Positions 13,341 to 20,964 of a stretch of 37,283 nucleotides of DNA are shown in pieces. Within the stretch, counting starts at the first letter, position 1; every line of letters starts with the position of its first letter. The notes under the pieces were generated by a model. That model saw only the letters and a program-made list of their open reading frames with translations, made no database searches and had not been told where the DNA came from. The stretch comes from a virus: positions 1 through 37,283 of the IMG/VR virus record IMGVR_UViG_3300042473_000800; one strand, 5' to 3'. Both the position numbers and the translations under genes were made by a program.

Positions 13341-13708
13341 TGAGCGCGACAATATCCGATGCGCTGCAAGGCGTGCCAACTGAACTACTGGAAGCGGAGA
13401 TCATGCGGAGGCGCAAGATCAGCGCCGGGGCAATGGTCGTCGTCAATGCCGTTGCATCAGCATTTGAGCTTACACCGTCCGAGGTTATCGCCAAGCACAA
13501 GACCGGGCGCGGAACCAAGGCGCGACAGATGGCAATGACCATGATCCGCCAACGCGGGCTGTCCTTGTGTGAGGTTGCCGCCGTCTTTGGTTGCTCGTCT
13601 CACTCAACCGTTATCCAAGCGGCTAAACGTCACTGGCGAGACCTTGCTGATGCTTATTATTGGGAAAGGAGGCAGTTGGCATTGGATATGTTAACAGATT
13701 GTCAATAG
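13340..13708 (+). CDS. Orphan DnaA domain IV-like protein
   Basis: A 122-residue protein with no ATPase domain. Residues about 28-108 match the C-terminal DNA-binding domain of DnaA: a helix like VVVNAVASAFELTPSEV, then ARQMAMTMIRQRG, LSLCEVAAVFG, and SSHSTVIQAAKRH in place of the DnaA signature around D-H-S/T-T-V. It directly follows the initiator and loader and shares a base of the loader stop. A DnaA-box-binding accessory of replication, or a competitor of host DnaA, are the two obvious ideas. Confidence 0.7.
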   Translation: MSATISDALQGVPTELLEAEIMRRRKISAGAMVVVNAVASAFELTPSEVIAKHKTGRGTKARQMAMTMIRQRGLSLCEVAAVFGCSSHSTVIQAAKRHWRDLADAYYWERRQLALDMLTDCQ

Positions 13709-13713
13709 CTTTA

Positions 13714-14253
13714 ATGCTAGACGCTAACAATCCGCGCAGGTTGAGTGATGGTCAAATGATCTACGAGGAGATTACCGCAGCAAGGGACACAACCGACGAT
13801 GCGCCACCAAGCGCATTCCGTGAAGCTGCGCGGGATCTTCTATCGCAAATCATTCCCGGCACGGAATTGGTGCTTCAAGGCCCGACCACTCAACAAGGAT
13901 GGACTAACCTGCGAGCAAAGATGGACGAGGTGCCGGAGGACTACGAGGACGAGGAAGACGATTACAGGGCGGCGCTGAATGCATATTATCACATGGTCGC
14001 CAAGTGCTGCACGCATTGCGAGGGGACTATTGGCCAGGGTGTTGGGCTTGAGCAGATCCGTTTTGCCCTTGGCGAGTCAACCCAATCAATGAGCAATGCA
14101 GCGGCTGCGCTTAACGTGGACGTTAACACAATCAGCAAGGGGGCGCACAAGTTCATCCGCGACCACGGGTTGCCAGTCCCTTATTGCATGGAGGGCGAGG
14201 AGTCCAGCAGGGCGCATCGGGCGGCGAGGATCAAACAGCTAAAGACACCATGA
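13714..14253 (+). CDS. Hypothetical protein with C-terminal helix-turn-helix
   Basis: About 179 residues from the ATG at 13714. The middle is acidic (DEVPEDYEDEEDDY), followed by CCTHCEG, a possible metal site, and a C-terminal helix-turn-helix (SMSNAAAALNVDVNTISKG, HKFIRDHGLP). The start is uncertain: the frame is open from a TTG at 13660 inside the previous gene, and an AAAGGAGG at 13665-13672 would suit a start near 13680, where no common start codon lies in frame. It may be a late-gene regulator, judging by its place before the late operon. Confidence 0.55.
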   Translation: MLDANNPRRLSDGQMIYEEITAARDTTDDAPPSAFREAARDLLSQIIPGTELVLQGPTTQQGWTNLRAKMDEVPEDYEDEEDDYRAALNAYYHMVAKCCTHCEGTIGQGVGLEQIRFALGESTQSMSNAAAALNVDVNTISKGAHKFIRDHGLPVPYCMEGEESSRAHRAARIKQLKTP

Positions 14254-14774
14254 CCCACTACCTAACGACAGAGACAGCCGATGTTATGGCTGGCGAGGTT
14301 GCGCGCCTGCATGAGCTTGCAGAGCAGCGGCAGGGATCAGTGCTCAATGAGGCGCAAAGCCTGTTTGCCATCCGCCGTCAATGCGCTTCCATTGTCGAGG
14401 CAGCGCACGCTAACATGGGCGGGGCAAGGTTCCTTGGATGGTGGAACTCTCACGGTCTACCTGTTGGCTGGGCATCGAGGTATCTACGCATCTCGCGCAC
14501 CAGCGACCGCAAGGCGATAGCAGACAAGGGGCAGCTTAGACTGATGGGCGTCATACCCGACGTAGAGATCGGGGAGCATGAGGAGTTCTATCGCCAAAGC
14601 TGCCGATCAACATCCAATCCGCTTGGATGGATGAATCCATTTGTTAAGTTCAAGGCGCGATTCACTGACGAGGTGATTGATTCGTTTGACGACGTTCAGC
14701 GTGAGATTGCGCGCAGGGAGATCGAGCCGCTTGTTAAGATTTACAATAAACTATCTAACCCCATAGATGTTTAG
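14250..14774 (+). CDS. Hypothetical DUF3102-like protein
   Basis: A 174-residue protein starting in an ATGA overlap. Residues about 28-85 (LNEAQSLFAIRRQCASIVE, then FLGWWNSHGLPVGWASRYL and RISRTSDRKA) resemble phage proteins that sense a host process through a helical N-terminus and a helix-turn-helix, as in DUF3102. That resemblance is from memory and weak. It is the last gene of the early/replication block. Confidence 0.5.
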   Translation: MTHYLTTETADVMAGEVARLHELAEQRQGSVLNEAQSLFAIRRQCASIVEAAHANMGGARFLGWWNSHGLPVGWASRYLRISRTSDRKAIADKGQLRLMGVIPDVEIGEHEEFYRQSCRSTSNPLGWMNPFVKFKARFTDEVIDSFDDVQREIARREIEPLVKIYNKLSNPIDV

Positions 14775-14882
14775 TTATGCGCCCCATAAGGAATCTCTTG
14801 CGTTAGTTATCACCTCGGGGGTGCTTCCCCTCTTCGTCATTATCTACGACCTTTGTATTTTTCTACCAATTTGATTCGCCAC
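14775..14882 (+). other. Intergenic gap before the methyltransferase and late genes
   Basis: This 108-bp gap is one of the few in the plus-strand run and is less GC-rich than its surroundings. It contains CACC-TCGGG-GGTG (14811-14823), which can pair, and an overlapping GGGG/CCCC alternative (14818-14830). A TTG at 14853 keeps the next frame open. It is a sensible place for a late promoter, but I see no convincing promoter hexamers. Confidence 0.3.
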
Positions 14883-16157
14883 ATGAAAAATAAACCATCA
14901 GCCACGCCAATGGGCATCGAGGAGGTTGCGACCACCACACTTATCCCGTATGCCAGAAACAGCAGGACGCATAGCGATGAGCAGGTCGCCCAGATCGCCG
15001 CTTCGATTCGAGAGTTCGGATTTACCAACCCCGTCCTAATTGGGGCGGATAACGACATCATCGCAGGTCATGGGCGATTGATGGCGGCTAGAAAACTCGG
15101 GCTTGAGGTCGTCCCGTGTATTCGCCTAGGGCATCTCACTGAATCCCAAAAGCGTGCCTACATCATAGCCGACAACAAGCTGGCACTGAACAGCGGGTGG
15201 GATGAGGAACTCCTTAAGGTTGAGCTTGCGAGCCTTCGGGACGAGGATGGGTTCGACCTCGGGCTGACGGGTTTCAGTGCGGACGAGATTGCGGCCCTGC
15301 TCGCCGAGGTGACGCTGGAAGGCAACACCGATCCAGACGAGGTGCCGGAACCACCGGTCAACCCCGTGTCGGTCATGGGGGATGTTTGGATCATGGGCAA
15401 GCACCGGATCGCGTGCGGGGATTGCACGGATATGGGGACTGTGGAGAAAGCGCTCAACGGAGTGCAGCCGCACCTGATGGTGACCGATCCGCCGTATGGG
15501 GTCGAGTATGATCCCGCATGGCGGAACGAAGCAAAAAGAGCAGGAGGGAAAGCATTTGGCGCATTCGCTGTTGGCAAAGTAGAGAATGATGGCAAAGCCG
15601 ACTGGCGCGACGCGTGGTCTCTATTTTCAGGTGACGTTGCTTACGTGTGGCACGCTGGTGTTTTTGCTGGAGTGGTCGCAGACAGCCTTTCGGCTTGCGA
15701 ATTCGAAATGCGCTCGCAGATTATTTGGGCAAAGGACAGCCATGCGATTAGTCGCGGGCACTACCATTGGCAGCACGAGCCATGTTGGTATGCGGTGAGG
15801 AAAGGGAAAACTGGACACTGGGTCGGAGACAGATCGCAGATGACGCTCTGGAAGATACCGAAGCCGCAAAAATCCGAAACCGGCCACTCCACACAGAAGC
15901 CCGTCGAGTGCATGAAGCGCCCCATCGAGAACAACAGCTCGCCGGGGCAAGCGGTCTATGAACCGTTCAGCGGAAGCGGCACGACGATCATCGCTGGCGA
16001 AATGACCGGCCGCTGCATCCACGCGGTCGAGCTAAATCCCGCCTACGTCGATGTCGCGGTCAAACGCTGGCAGGACTTCACCGGTAAGCAGGCCGTCCAC
16101 TCCGAGCACGGAAAGACCTTTAGTGAAATGAAGGCCGAACGTGACGCTAACAAATGA
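14883..16157 (+). CDS. ParB domain fused to a beta-class DNA methyltransferase
   Basis: A 424-residue fusion. Residues about 10-110 are a ParB domain (IIAGHGRLMAARKLGL at 59-74). From about 160 follows an amino-methyltransferase with the catalytic DPPY (202-205) ahead of the SAM-binding FSGSGTT near residue 370, the order of the beta class. It should methylate adenine N6 or cytosine N4. This ParB-methyltransferase architecture is well known in phages and mobile elements. The ATG at 14883 is preferred to the upstream TTG. It overlaps the small terminase start and is the second methyltransferase in the genome. Confidence 0.9.
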   Translation: MKNKPSATPMGIEEVATTTLIPYARNSRTHSDEQVAQIAASIREFGFTNPVLIGADNDIIAGHGRLMAARKLGLEVVPCIRLGHLTESQKRAYIIADNKLALNSGWDEELLKVELASLRDEDGFDLGLTGFSADEIAALLAEVTLEGNTDPDEVPEPPVNPVSVMGDVWIMGKHRIACGDCTDMGTVEKALNGVQPHLMVTDPPYGVEYDPAWRNEAKRAGGKAFGAFAVGKVENDGKADWRDAWSLFSGDVAYVWHAGVFAGVVADSLSACEFEMRSQIIWAKDSHAISRGHYHWQHEPCWYAVRKGKTGHWVGDRSQMTLWKIPKPQKSETGHSTQKPVECMKRPIENNSSPGQAVYEPFSGSGTTIIAGEMTGRCIHAVELNPAYVDVAVKRWQDFTGKQAVHSEHGKTFSEMKAERDANK

Positions 16158-16663
16158 GCGAGGCCAAACAAGACAGCGCCCCAACGGTCGAGGCGGCAAC
16201 CCTTGCGAAGCTTTTCGGATTAACGCCGACGAGGATCTCTCAGCTAGGGAAGTCCGGCGTGCTGCCAAAGGCGAATGAGCGCGGGAAATATCTGCTATGG
16301 CCCTCGATCAAGAACTACATCGCGGAGCTTAAAAACCCGAAACTCAACAGATACGGCAGGGCTGATGGGGGTGGTGATGAACCGGAAACACTGCGGATCA
16401 AACGCGAGCGCAAGATTGATCTAGAGTGCGCCAAGTTGAATCACCAGGTCAAGGTGATGGAGGGCGAATACATTTCCCGCGAATCCCAAATTCAAGCGGG
16501 ACTCATGGCCGGCCAAGCCATCAAACAGTTGATCCTCAAAATCCCCGCAGAGCTACCGCAAGCACTCCTTGGCCTAGACTATTCCGGCGCACTGCAAAAA
16601 TGCGAGGACTACGCGCACGCCATGCTGACCGAAATCTCCTCAGCCGAAACCTACGAATCGTAA
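16154..16663 (+). CDS. Terminase small subunit (Nu1-like)
   Basis: A 169-residue DNA-packaging protein. The N-terminal winged helix has LAKLFGLTPTRISQLGKSG and a wing ending KYLLWPSIKNYI, like lambda Nu1. The C-terminal half is a helical dimerisation and large-subunit-binding region. It recognises the packaging start site on the concatemer. The pairing with a GpA-family large subunit is consistent, although a 489-bp gene separates them. Confidence 0.8.
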   Translation: MSEAKQDSAPTVEAATLAKLFGLTPTRISQLGKSGVLPKANERGKYLLWPSIKNYIAELKNPKLNRYGRADGGGDEPETLRIKRERKIDLECAKLNHQVKVMEGEYISRESQIQAGLMAGQAIKQLILKIPAELPQALLGLDYSGALQKCEDYAHAMLTEISSAETYES

Positions 16664-16666
16664 TTT

Positions 16667-17155
16667 ATGAATGCCGATCAAATACCCCAATGCCCCGAGT
16701 GCGGATCAGCGACGGATGTGTCGAGCGTCCCCGGCGGATTCATCTGCGCTTTTCCAGACTGCAAGGGGGAGGTGTTCATCGGCAAGCCGCGCCCGACAAT
16801 CCCCGACTCAGGTTCCCGCACCGAATTTGCAACCGGGGCAGTCCGTGACGCCATGGCCGGCAAGGGTCAGCCGTCGCGCATCCCGCCAAACTTTATCCGC
16901 TCAGTCTCCCGGCGTTTTGAGGATGGCGCGGCGAAATATCCAGACATCAACGGAAAGCCAAACTGGATGCACGGGATTCCCCTTTCCCGCTACCTTGACG
17001 CCATCGCCCGCCACTCAATGCAGATGGCGGAGGGCGATGCAACGGAAGACCACGTTGGCGCAGTTGGTTGGAACGCTGCTGGGTTTCAATGGACGCTTGA
17101 GCAGATCCAGGCGGGCAAGCTTCCCATCGAGCTGGACGACAGACCATTTAAATGA
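16667..17155 (+). CDS. Zinc-ribbon dATP/dGTP diphosphohydrolase-like protein
   Basis: A 162-residue protein. Residues 9-32 hold CPEC ... CAFPDC, a zinc ribbon. From about 55 the sequence (TGAVRDAMAGKGQPSRIPP, RRFEDGAAKY, SRYLDAIARHSMQM, EDHVGAVGWNAAGF) matches the phage family annotated as dATP/dGTP diphosphohydrolase N-terminal domain. These proteins hydrolyse purine dNTPs, sometimes to exclude dATP or dGTP from phage DNA. No purZ-type synthetase is in the genome, so a diaminopurine genome is not indicated. It lies between the two terminase genes, an odd place for it. Confidence 0.7.
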   Translation: MNADQIPQCPECGSATDVSSVPGGFICAFPDCKGEVFIGKPRPTIPDSGSRTEFATGAVRDAMAGKGQPSRIPPNFIRSVSRRFEDGAAKYPDINGKPNWMHGIPLSRYLDAIARHSMQMAEGDATEDHVGAVGWNAAGFQWTLEQIQAGKLPIELDDRPFK

Positions 17156-18933
17156 GCATCACCCGCGAGTCATCCCCCTACCTCTGGGGGCTTGTCACCG
17201 GCGCAAAACCGCCAGACCGTTTGCCGCTTTCCCAGAAGGCAGCGCGGGAGGTCTATCTTGCCGATTCGCAATATGGGGCGAAATACGACCCCGACATGGT
17301 GCCGGCGCACGCGCACGTTTTGGATGCGTTCCAAGATCCGCGCATCAAGGAGATTGCCAACGTGGCAGTCACGGGGTTTGGCAAGACAACGATCTTTGAG
17401 GTCGCCGTGTCCTACGTCGTCGCGGAGAACCCCGGGCCGGCCGGGATCTGGTCGAACAGCAACCACACGACCAAGTTCTGGATGGAGTCGCGAATGTTGA
17501 AGGTGCTGAAACGCTCGCCATGGACTCGGGGATTCCTGCCAACGGGCGCAAACCGCAACGACGCAAAGAAGGATCAAATCATCTTTGCTCACATGGCGCT
17601 TTCTGCCGGTGGCGCCAACAAGTCGAACACACAGGAGAAATCCCTCCGCTACTGTTTCGGGGATGAGGTCTGGGAATGGGACGACGGGCTAATTGAGGAA
17701 GTATTAGCTCGGCATCACAACCGGATGAACCGCAAAGCGCTCTTCCAGAGCCAAGGCGGCGACGAGGGGACGGAATGGCACAAGTTTTGCCTCGACGGGA
17801 AATGGCACGAGGCGCACCACCGATGCCCAAGCTGCGAGGAATACTTTCCTGTGACGATGGGGAAGAACGGAATCCTTCAGTTTGAAAAGATCAGGGACGC
17901 GAACGGGGAATACGATTGGCCGCGCATCAACGAATCAATCCGCCTTGTGTGCCCTGGTTGCGGCGAGGAGTTTGCCGACACCGACACAAACCGAAAACGT
18001 TGGGCAATCTGCAAGCCGGTATGGAATGGCAACAAACACAAGGCGGATCGCGTGACGTTCACGCATACCTTTCTAACCGTCTGGAATAAGGAGTGGAGCG
18101 AGGTCGTCTTTAAGTGGATCGAGGCGAACGACCAGATCAAGCGCGGCAACCTTGAGCCGATGCGGCAGTTTGTGAACAAGCGGCTGGGGCAATTCTTTGT
18201 GGTGCCGGCTGATACGCCCAAGCTCGACATGGGCGGCGAGCCATACAGCAAGGAGCAATACCACAACGGGGAAATCTGGGAGGGCGAGCACTTCCGGTTC
18301 ATGCACATCGACGTTCAGAAGGGGCATTTCTGGGCTGCCATCCGCGCTTGCAAGCTCAATGGTGGAGGGTCGCGCTTGCTCTGGGAGGGCAAGGTGGACA
18401 CATGGCAAACACTCTTTTACCTGCAAGAGCGATACGGGGTTGAAAATCCCCGCGTGCATATCGACGGAGGCTACGAGATTGACGAGATTGTTAGGCAGGT
18501 AACAGCTCATTGCGGCAAGGACTTGGCGGGTCAATGGCAAATCCTCATCGGGGAGGACTCAAGTAATGGCTACCAATACGAAGTCGGAAACGCCAAGAAG
18601 CCGCGGAAGGTCTGGAAGATTTTTAGCAAATGGAACTACGGGCGCACCAGTTGCCAGTTACCTTATCGCGCAATCCGATTCTCCAACCTGCGCGCCAAGG
18701 ATGCGCTCAAGGGAATCATGGCAATTGGCAATGGCAACTTTGGCGTGCCTGTCGATGTGTCCAAGGAATACGTCGTGCAGATGGCAAGCGAGATCAAGAA
18801 GGAGTTCTCCCCCGGCAAATGGCGATGGGAGAAGATCAAGAGCCATTACGACAACCACTTGTGGGATAACGAGGTCGGAATCGTTGTGGCGCAGGCGATG
18901 ACCGGCGTGCTGAAGATCGAGGCGGATGATTGA
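17152..18933 (+). CDS. Terminase large subunit, GpA family
   Basis: A 593-residue packaging motor and nuclease. The ATPase has VTGFGKTT (73-80) as Walker A variant and YCFGDE (167-172) as Walker B with catalytic Glu. Zinc pairs CPSC (225-228) and CPGC (267-270) follow. The C-terminal half contains acidic motifs such as HIDVQKGHFW and HIDGGYEIDE, as expected for the RNase H-like nuclease. The length is near lambda gpA. It starts in an ATGA overlap with the previous gene. The family usually makes cohesive ends, so the circle seen here may be a cos-joined form. Confidence 0.92.
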   Translation: MSITRESSPYLWGLVTGAKPPDRLPLSQKAAREVYLADSQYGAKYDPDMVPAHAHVLDAFQDPRIKEIANVAVTGFGKTTIFEVAVSYVVAENPGPAGIWSNSNHTTKFWMESRMLKVLKRSPWTRGFLPTGANRNDAKKDQIIFAHMALSAGGANKSNTQEKSLRYCFGDEVWEWDDGLIEEVLARHHNRMNRKALFQSQGGDEGTEWHKFCLDGKWHEAHHRCPSCEEYFPVTMGKNGILQFEKIRDANGEYDWPRINESIRLVCPGCGEEFADTDTNRKRWAICKPVWNGNKHKADRVTFTHTFLTVWNKEWSEVVFKWIEANDQIKRGNLEPMRQFVNKRLGQFFVVPADTPKLDMGGEPYSKEQYHNGEIWEGEHFRFMHIDVQKGHFWAAIRACKLNGGGSRLLWEGKVDTWQTLFYLQERYGVENPRVHIDGGYEIDEIVRQVTAHCGKDLAGQWQILIGEDSSNGYQYEVGNAKKPRKVWKIFSKWNYGRTSCQLPYRAIRFSNLRAKDALKGIMAIGNGNFGVPVDVSKEYVVQMASEIKKEFSPGKWRWEKIKSHYDNHLWDNEVGIVVAQAMTGVLKIEADD

Positions 18934-18953
18934 GTTGAAACCTTGCATTCGGC

Positions 18954-19127
18954 ATGGACGTAAAGCCCGCCGAGAAACCCGCAGTAAAGGCGGGGGACAT
19001 TGCCAAGATCAAATCCAAGGGGGGCGACCGCGGCCCGTTTTACGTCGTCCAGATCGACGGTGACACGGCGACATTGCAGGGATTGGCGCAGTTCGAAGCG
19101 CCAGTTGCGGATCTGATCGCGGGTTGA
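18954..19127 (+). CDS. Small KOW/YodC-like protein
   Basis: A 57-residue frame. The core VKAGDIAKIKSKGGDRGPFYVVQ resembles the small beta-barrel of the YodC/DUF2158 type, where VGD and KSGGP are conserved. It fills the gap between terminase and the next head gene and has good coding character. Role in the head unknown. The start at 18954 has no clear Shine-Dalgarno. Confidence 0.5.
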   Translation: MDVKPAEKPAVKAGDIAKIKSKGGDRGPFYVVQIDGDTATLQGLAQFEAPVADLIAG

Positions 19128-19143
19128 AGCGCGGGCAAGCATA

Positions 19144-19422
19144 ATGGCCCGATACGACATCCGCACCCTCCGAAAGTGGATTGCATACGGCAATCGCTCT
19201 GCGGAGAACCTGGCCAACATGGAGACGTGGCGCGATGAGGCTATGACCGAAACCGCCAACAACAAAGGCGGCGACATCCTGAGCGGTGGAGCGGGCGGCG
19301 TTAACTTTTCCCGCGAGGCAGGGCTTGGAACTGAGGGATGGTCTGACCTTTTGCACGACGCACTAACGCACATCGAAAACGGGACAATCCCAACAAGCCG
19401 CACGCTTGGCCGAATCGGTTAA
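19144..19422 (+). CDS. Head protein in the gpW position
   Basis: A 92-residue protein between large terminase and portal, where lambda encodes the head-tail joining protein W. It begins with a helical stretch (DIRTLRKWIAYGNRSAENL) and has a Gly-rich turn (GGDILSGGAGGVNF) followed by a helix. That layout is compatible with gpW, but no diagnostic motif is seen, so the assignment is by position. Confidence 0.5.
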   Translation: MARYDIRTLRKWIAYGNRSAENLANMETWRDEAMTETANNKGGDILSGGAGGVNFSREAGLGTEGWSDLLHDALTHIENGTIPTSRTLGRIG

Positions 19423-19425
19423 ATT

Positions 19426-20964
19426 ATGCCAATCCTCGACAGCCACGGCAACCCGGTAGTGAGCCAAACACGATTTGCCAACGCGGCGAATCGCGGAGAC
19501 CGGAGCATGCCGCCCGAGCCGCTCTTTAAGGACGACTTCGATAAGCTGGTTCCCGATTGGGATCGGCAGGCGATTGTCAGCGGGTCGCGGAAGATGTTTA
19601 CAAACTTCCCGCCGGCCAAGGGAGTCATCACCCAGAAGGCTAACAACGTCGTCGGGCGCGCATGGTCGCCAGTGTTTGACGGGCAAGACAAGGATTGGGG
19701 GCGATTGGCGACGGATTGGCTAATGGGTCAATGGTATGGCATGTGCGACGTTCGCGGGCCGGCGTTCGACTTCAAAACCCTGCTCTGGCTCGACAGCGTG
19801 GCGCTCGACCGTGACGGGGACTACCTGATTGTCTTCTCCGAGGGCGAGGGCGGTTATCCGCTAACCCGTCGAGTTCCGGCAAACCGAATCGGCCAGCGCA
19901 ACGGGTTTGATAGCGTCGTCTCAGAAGGCCCATACAAGGGGCGCAAGATCGCGCACGGTGTCATCTTTGGCGAGCATCGCCGCCCGCTCGCATACCGCAT
20001 TCTAGGTGACACAGCAGCGGAGGATGTGGATGTTTCAGCAAGCGACTGCATCCATGCGCTCGACCCGCTCTGGCACGATCAAAGCCGGGGGATGCCGACG
20101 CTTTCCGGCTCGCTGAATTTCATCCGCTCAAGCCTCCGCTCGCACGAATGGGAGCAAATGGCGCAACTGATGATGAGCCAACTTGCGCTTGTCGAATACA
20201 ACGAGACCGGCGGGCCGGATTATGACGATCCAAGCAACAGCCTAACCACGCTATCGACCAGCGCAGACGGATCGCCAGACCTGCAAAGCCCAACGGTTGA
20301 GACGTTGCACGGCGGATCTATCCGCTATTTCCGCAGCAACTCTGGCGGCAAGATTGAGACGGTTGACCAATCACGCCCCGGCGAGGTTTGGGAGAATTTC
20401 CAAGATCGGGTAATACGCATCATGTGCGCCGACGCTGATTGGCCGTATGAGCTAGGATGGAAGCCAGCAGATGCCAACGCGGCACTTGTCCGCAATATCC
20501 AAGAACGTGCACGCATGGCTGTTGAGGATCGGCAGGATGTCATCGGCGGGCCGGCCCTGCGCGTTATCCGCTGGGCATTGGCGAAAGCCATGAAGGCGGG
20601 AATCCTGCCCTATCCCAAAACCCAATCCGATTGGTGGCGTTGGCATTTCTCGATGCCGGCCAAGTTTTCGGTGGACAAGGGGCGCGATGCCCAACAGCGC
20701 CGCGAGGATTACAAGATGGGATTTGTTAACCGTGCCGATGTCATCGCTGAAAGTGGCGGAAACATCGAGGATGTGGATACAGCCCGCATCAAGGAAATCT
20801 TTGATCGGGAAGTGAAGATCCGCGCCGCCGAGGAAGCCTATGGAATCCAGATGGATCGCCGCCTGTTTTACATGATGGGGCCAAATGACATGGCGCAAGA
20901 ACCAGCCGATGACGGCGAGGAAACCCCGAAACCAAAACCAAAAGATGAACCTTCTCAAGATTGA
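19426..20964 (+). CDS. Portal protein, lambda type
   Basis: A 512-residue protein of the lambda gpB family. The N-terminal region (RQAIVSGSRKMFTNFPPAK), the mid segment HALDPLWHDQSRGMPTLS and the wing/stem helix with YELGWKPADANAALVRNIQER are typical. Twelve copies form the ring through which DNA enters. The C-terminus is Pro/Lys-rich and overlaps the protease gene by 20 bp. Confidence 0.9.
   Translation: MPILDSHGNPVVSQTRFANAANRGDRSMPPEPLFKDDFDKLVPDWDRQAIVSGSRKMFTNFPPAKGVITQKANNVVGRAWSPVFDGQDKDWGRLATDWLMGQWYGMCDVRGPAFDFKTLLWLDSVALDRDGDYLIVFSEGEGGYPLTRRVPANRIGQRNGFDSVVSEGPYKGRKIAHGVIFGEHRRPLAYRILGDTAAEDVDVSASDCIHALDPLWHDQSRGMPTLSGSLNFIRSSLRSHEWEQMAQLMMSQLALVEYNETGGPDYDDPSNSLTTLSTSADGSPDLQSPTVETLHGGSIRYFRSNSGGKIETVDQSRPGEVWENFQDRVIRIMCADADWPYELGWKPADANAALVRNIQERARMAVEDRQDVIGGPALRVIRWALAKAMKAGILPYPKTQSDWWRWHFSMPAKFSVDKGRDAQQRREDYKMGFVNRADVIAESGGNIEDVDTARIKEIFDREVKIRAAEEAYGIQMDRRLFYMMGPNDMAQEPADDGEETPKPKPKDEPSQD

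Noticed and set aside
16667-17155. Diaminopurine (Z) genome hypothesis
   Set aside because: The dATP/dGTP hydrolase-like protein would fit, but no PurZ-type adenylosuccinate synthetase or matching polymerase is encoded, so there is no support.
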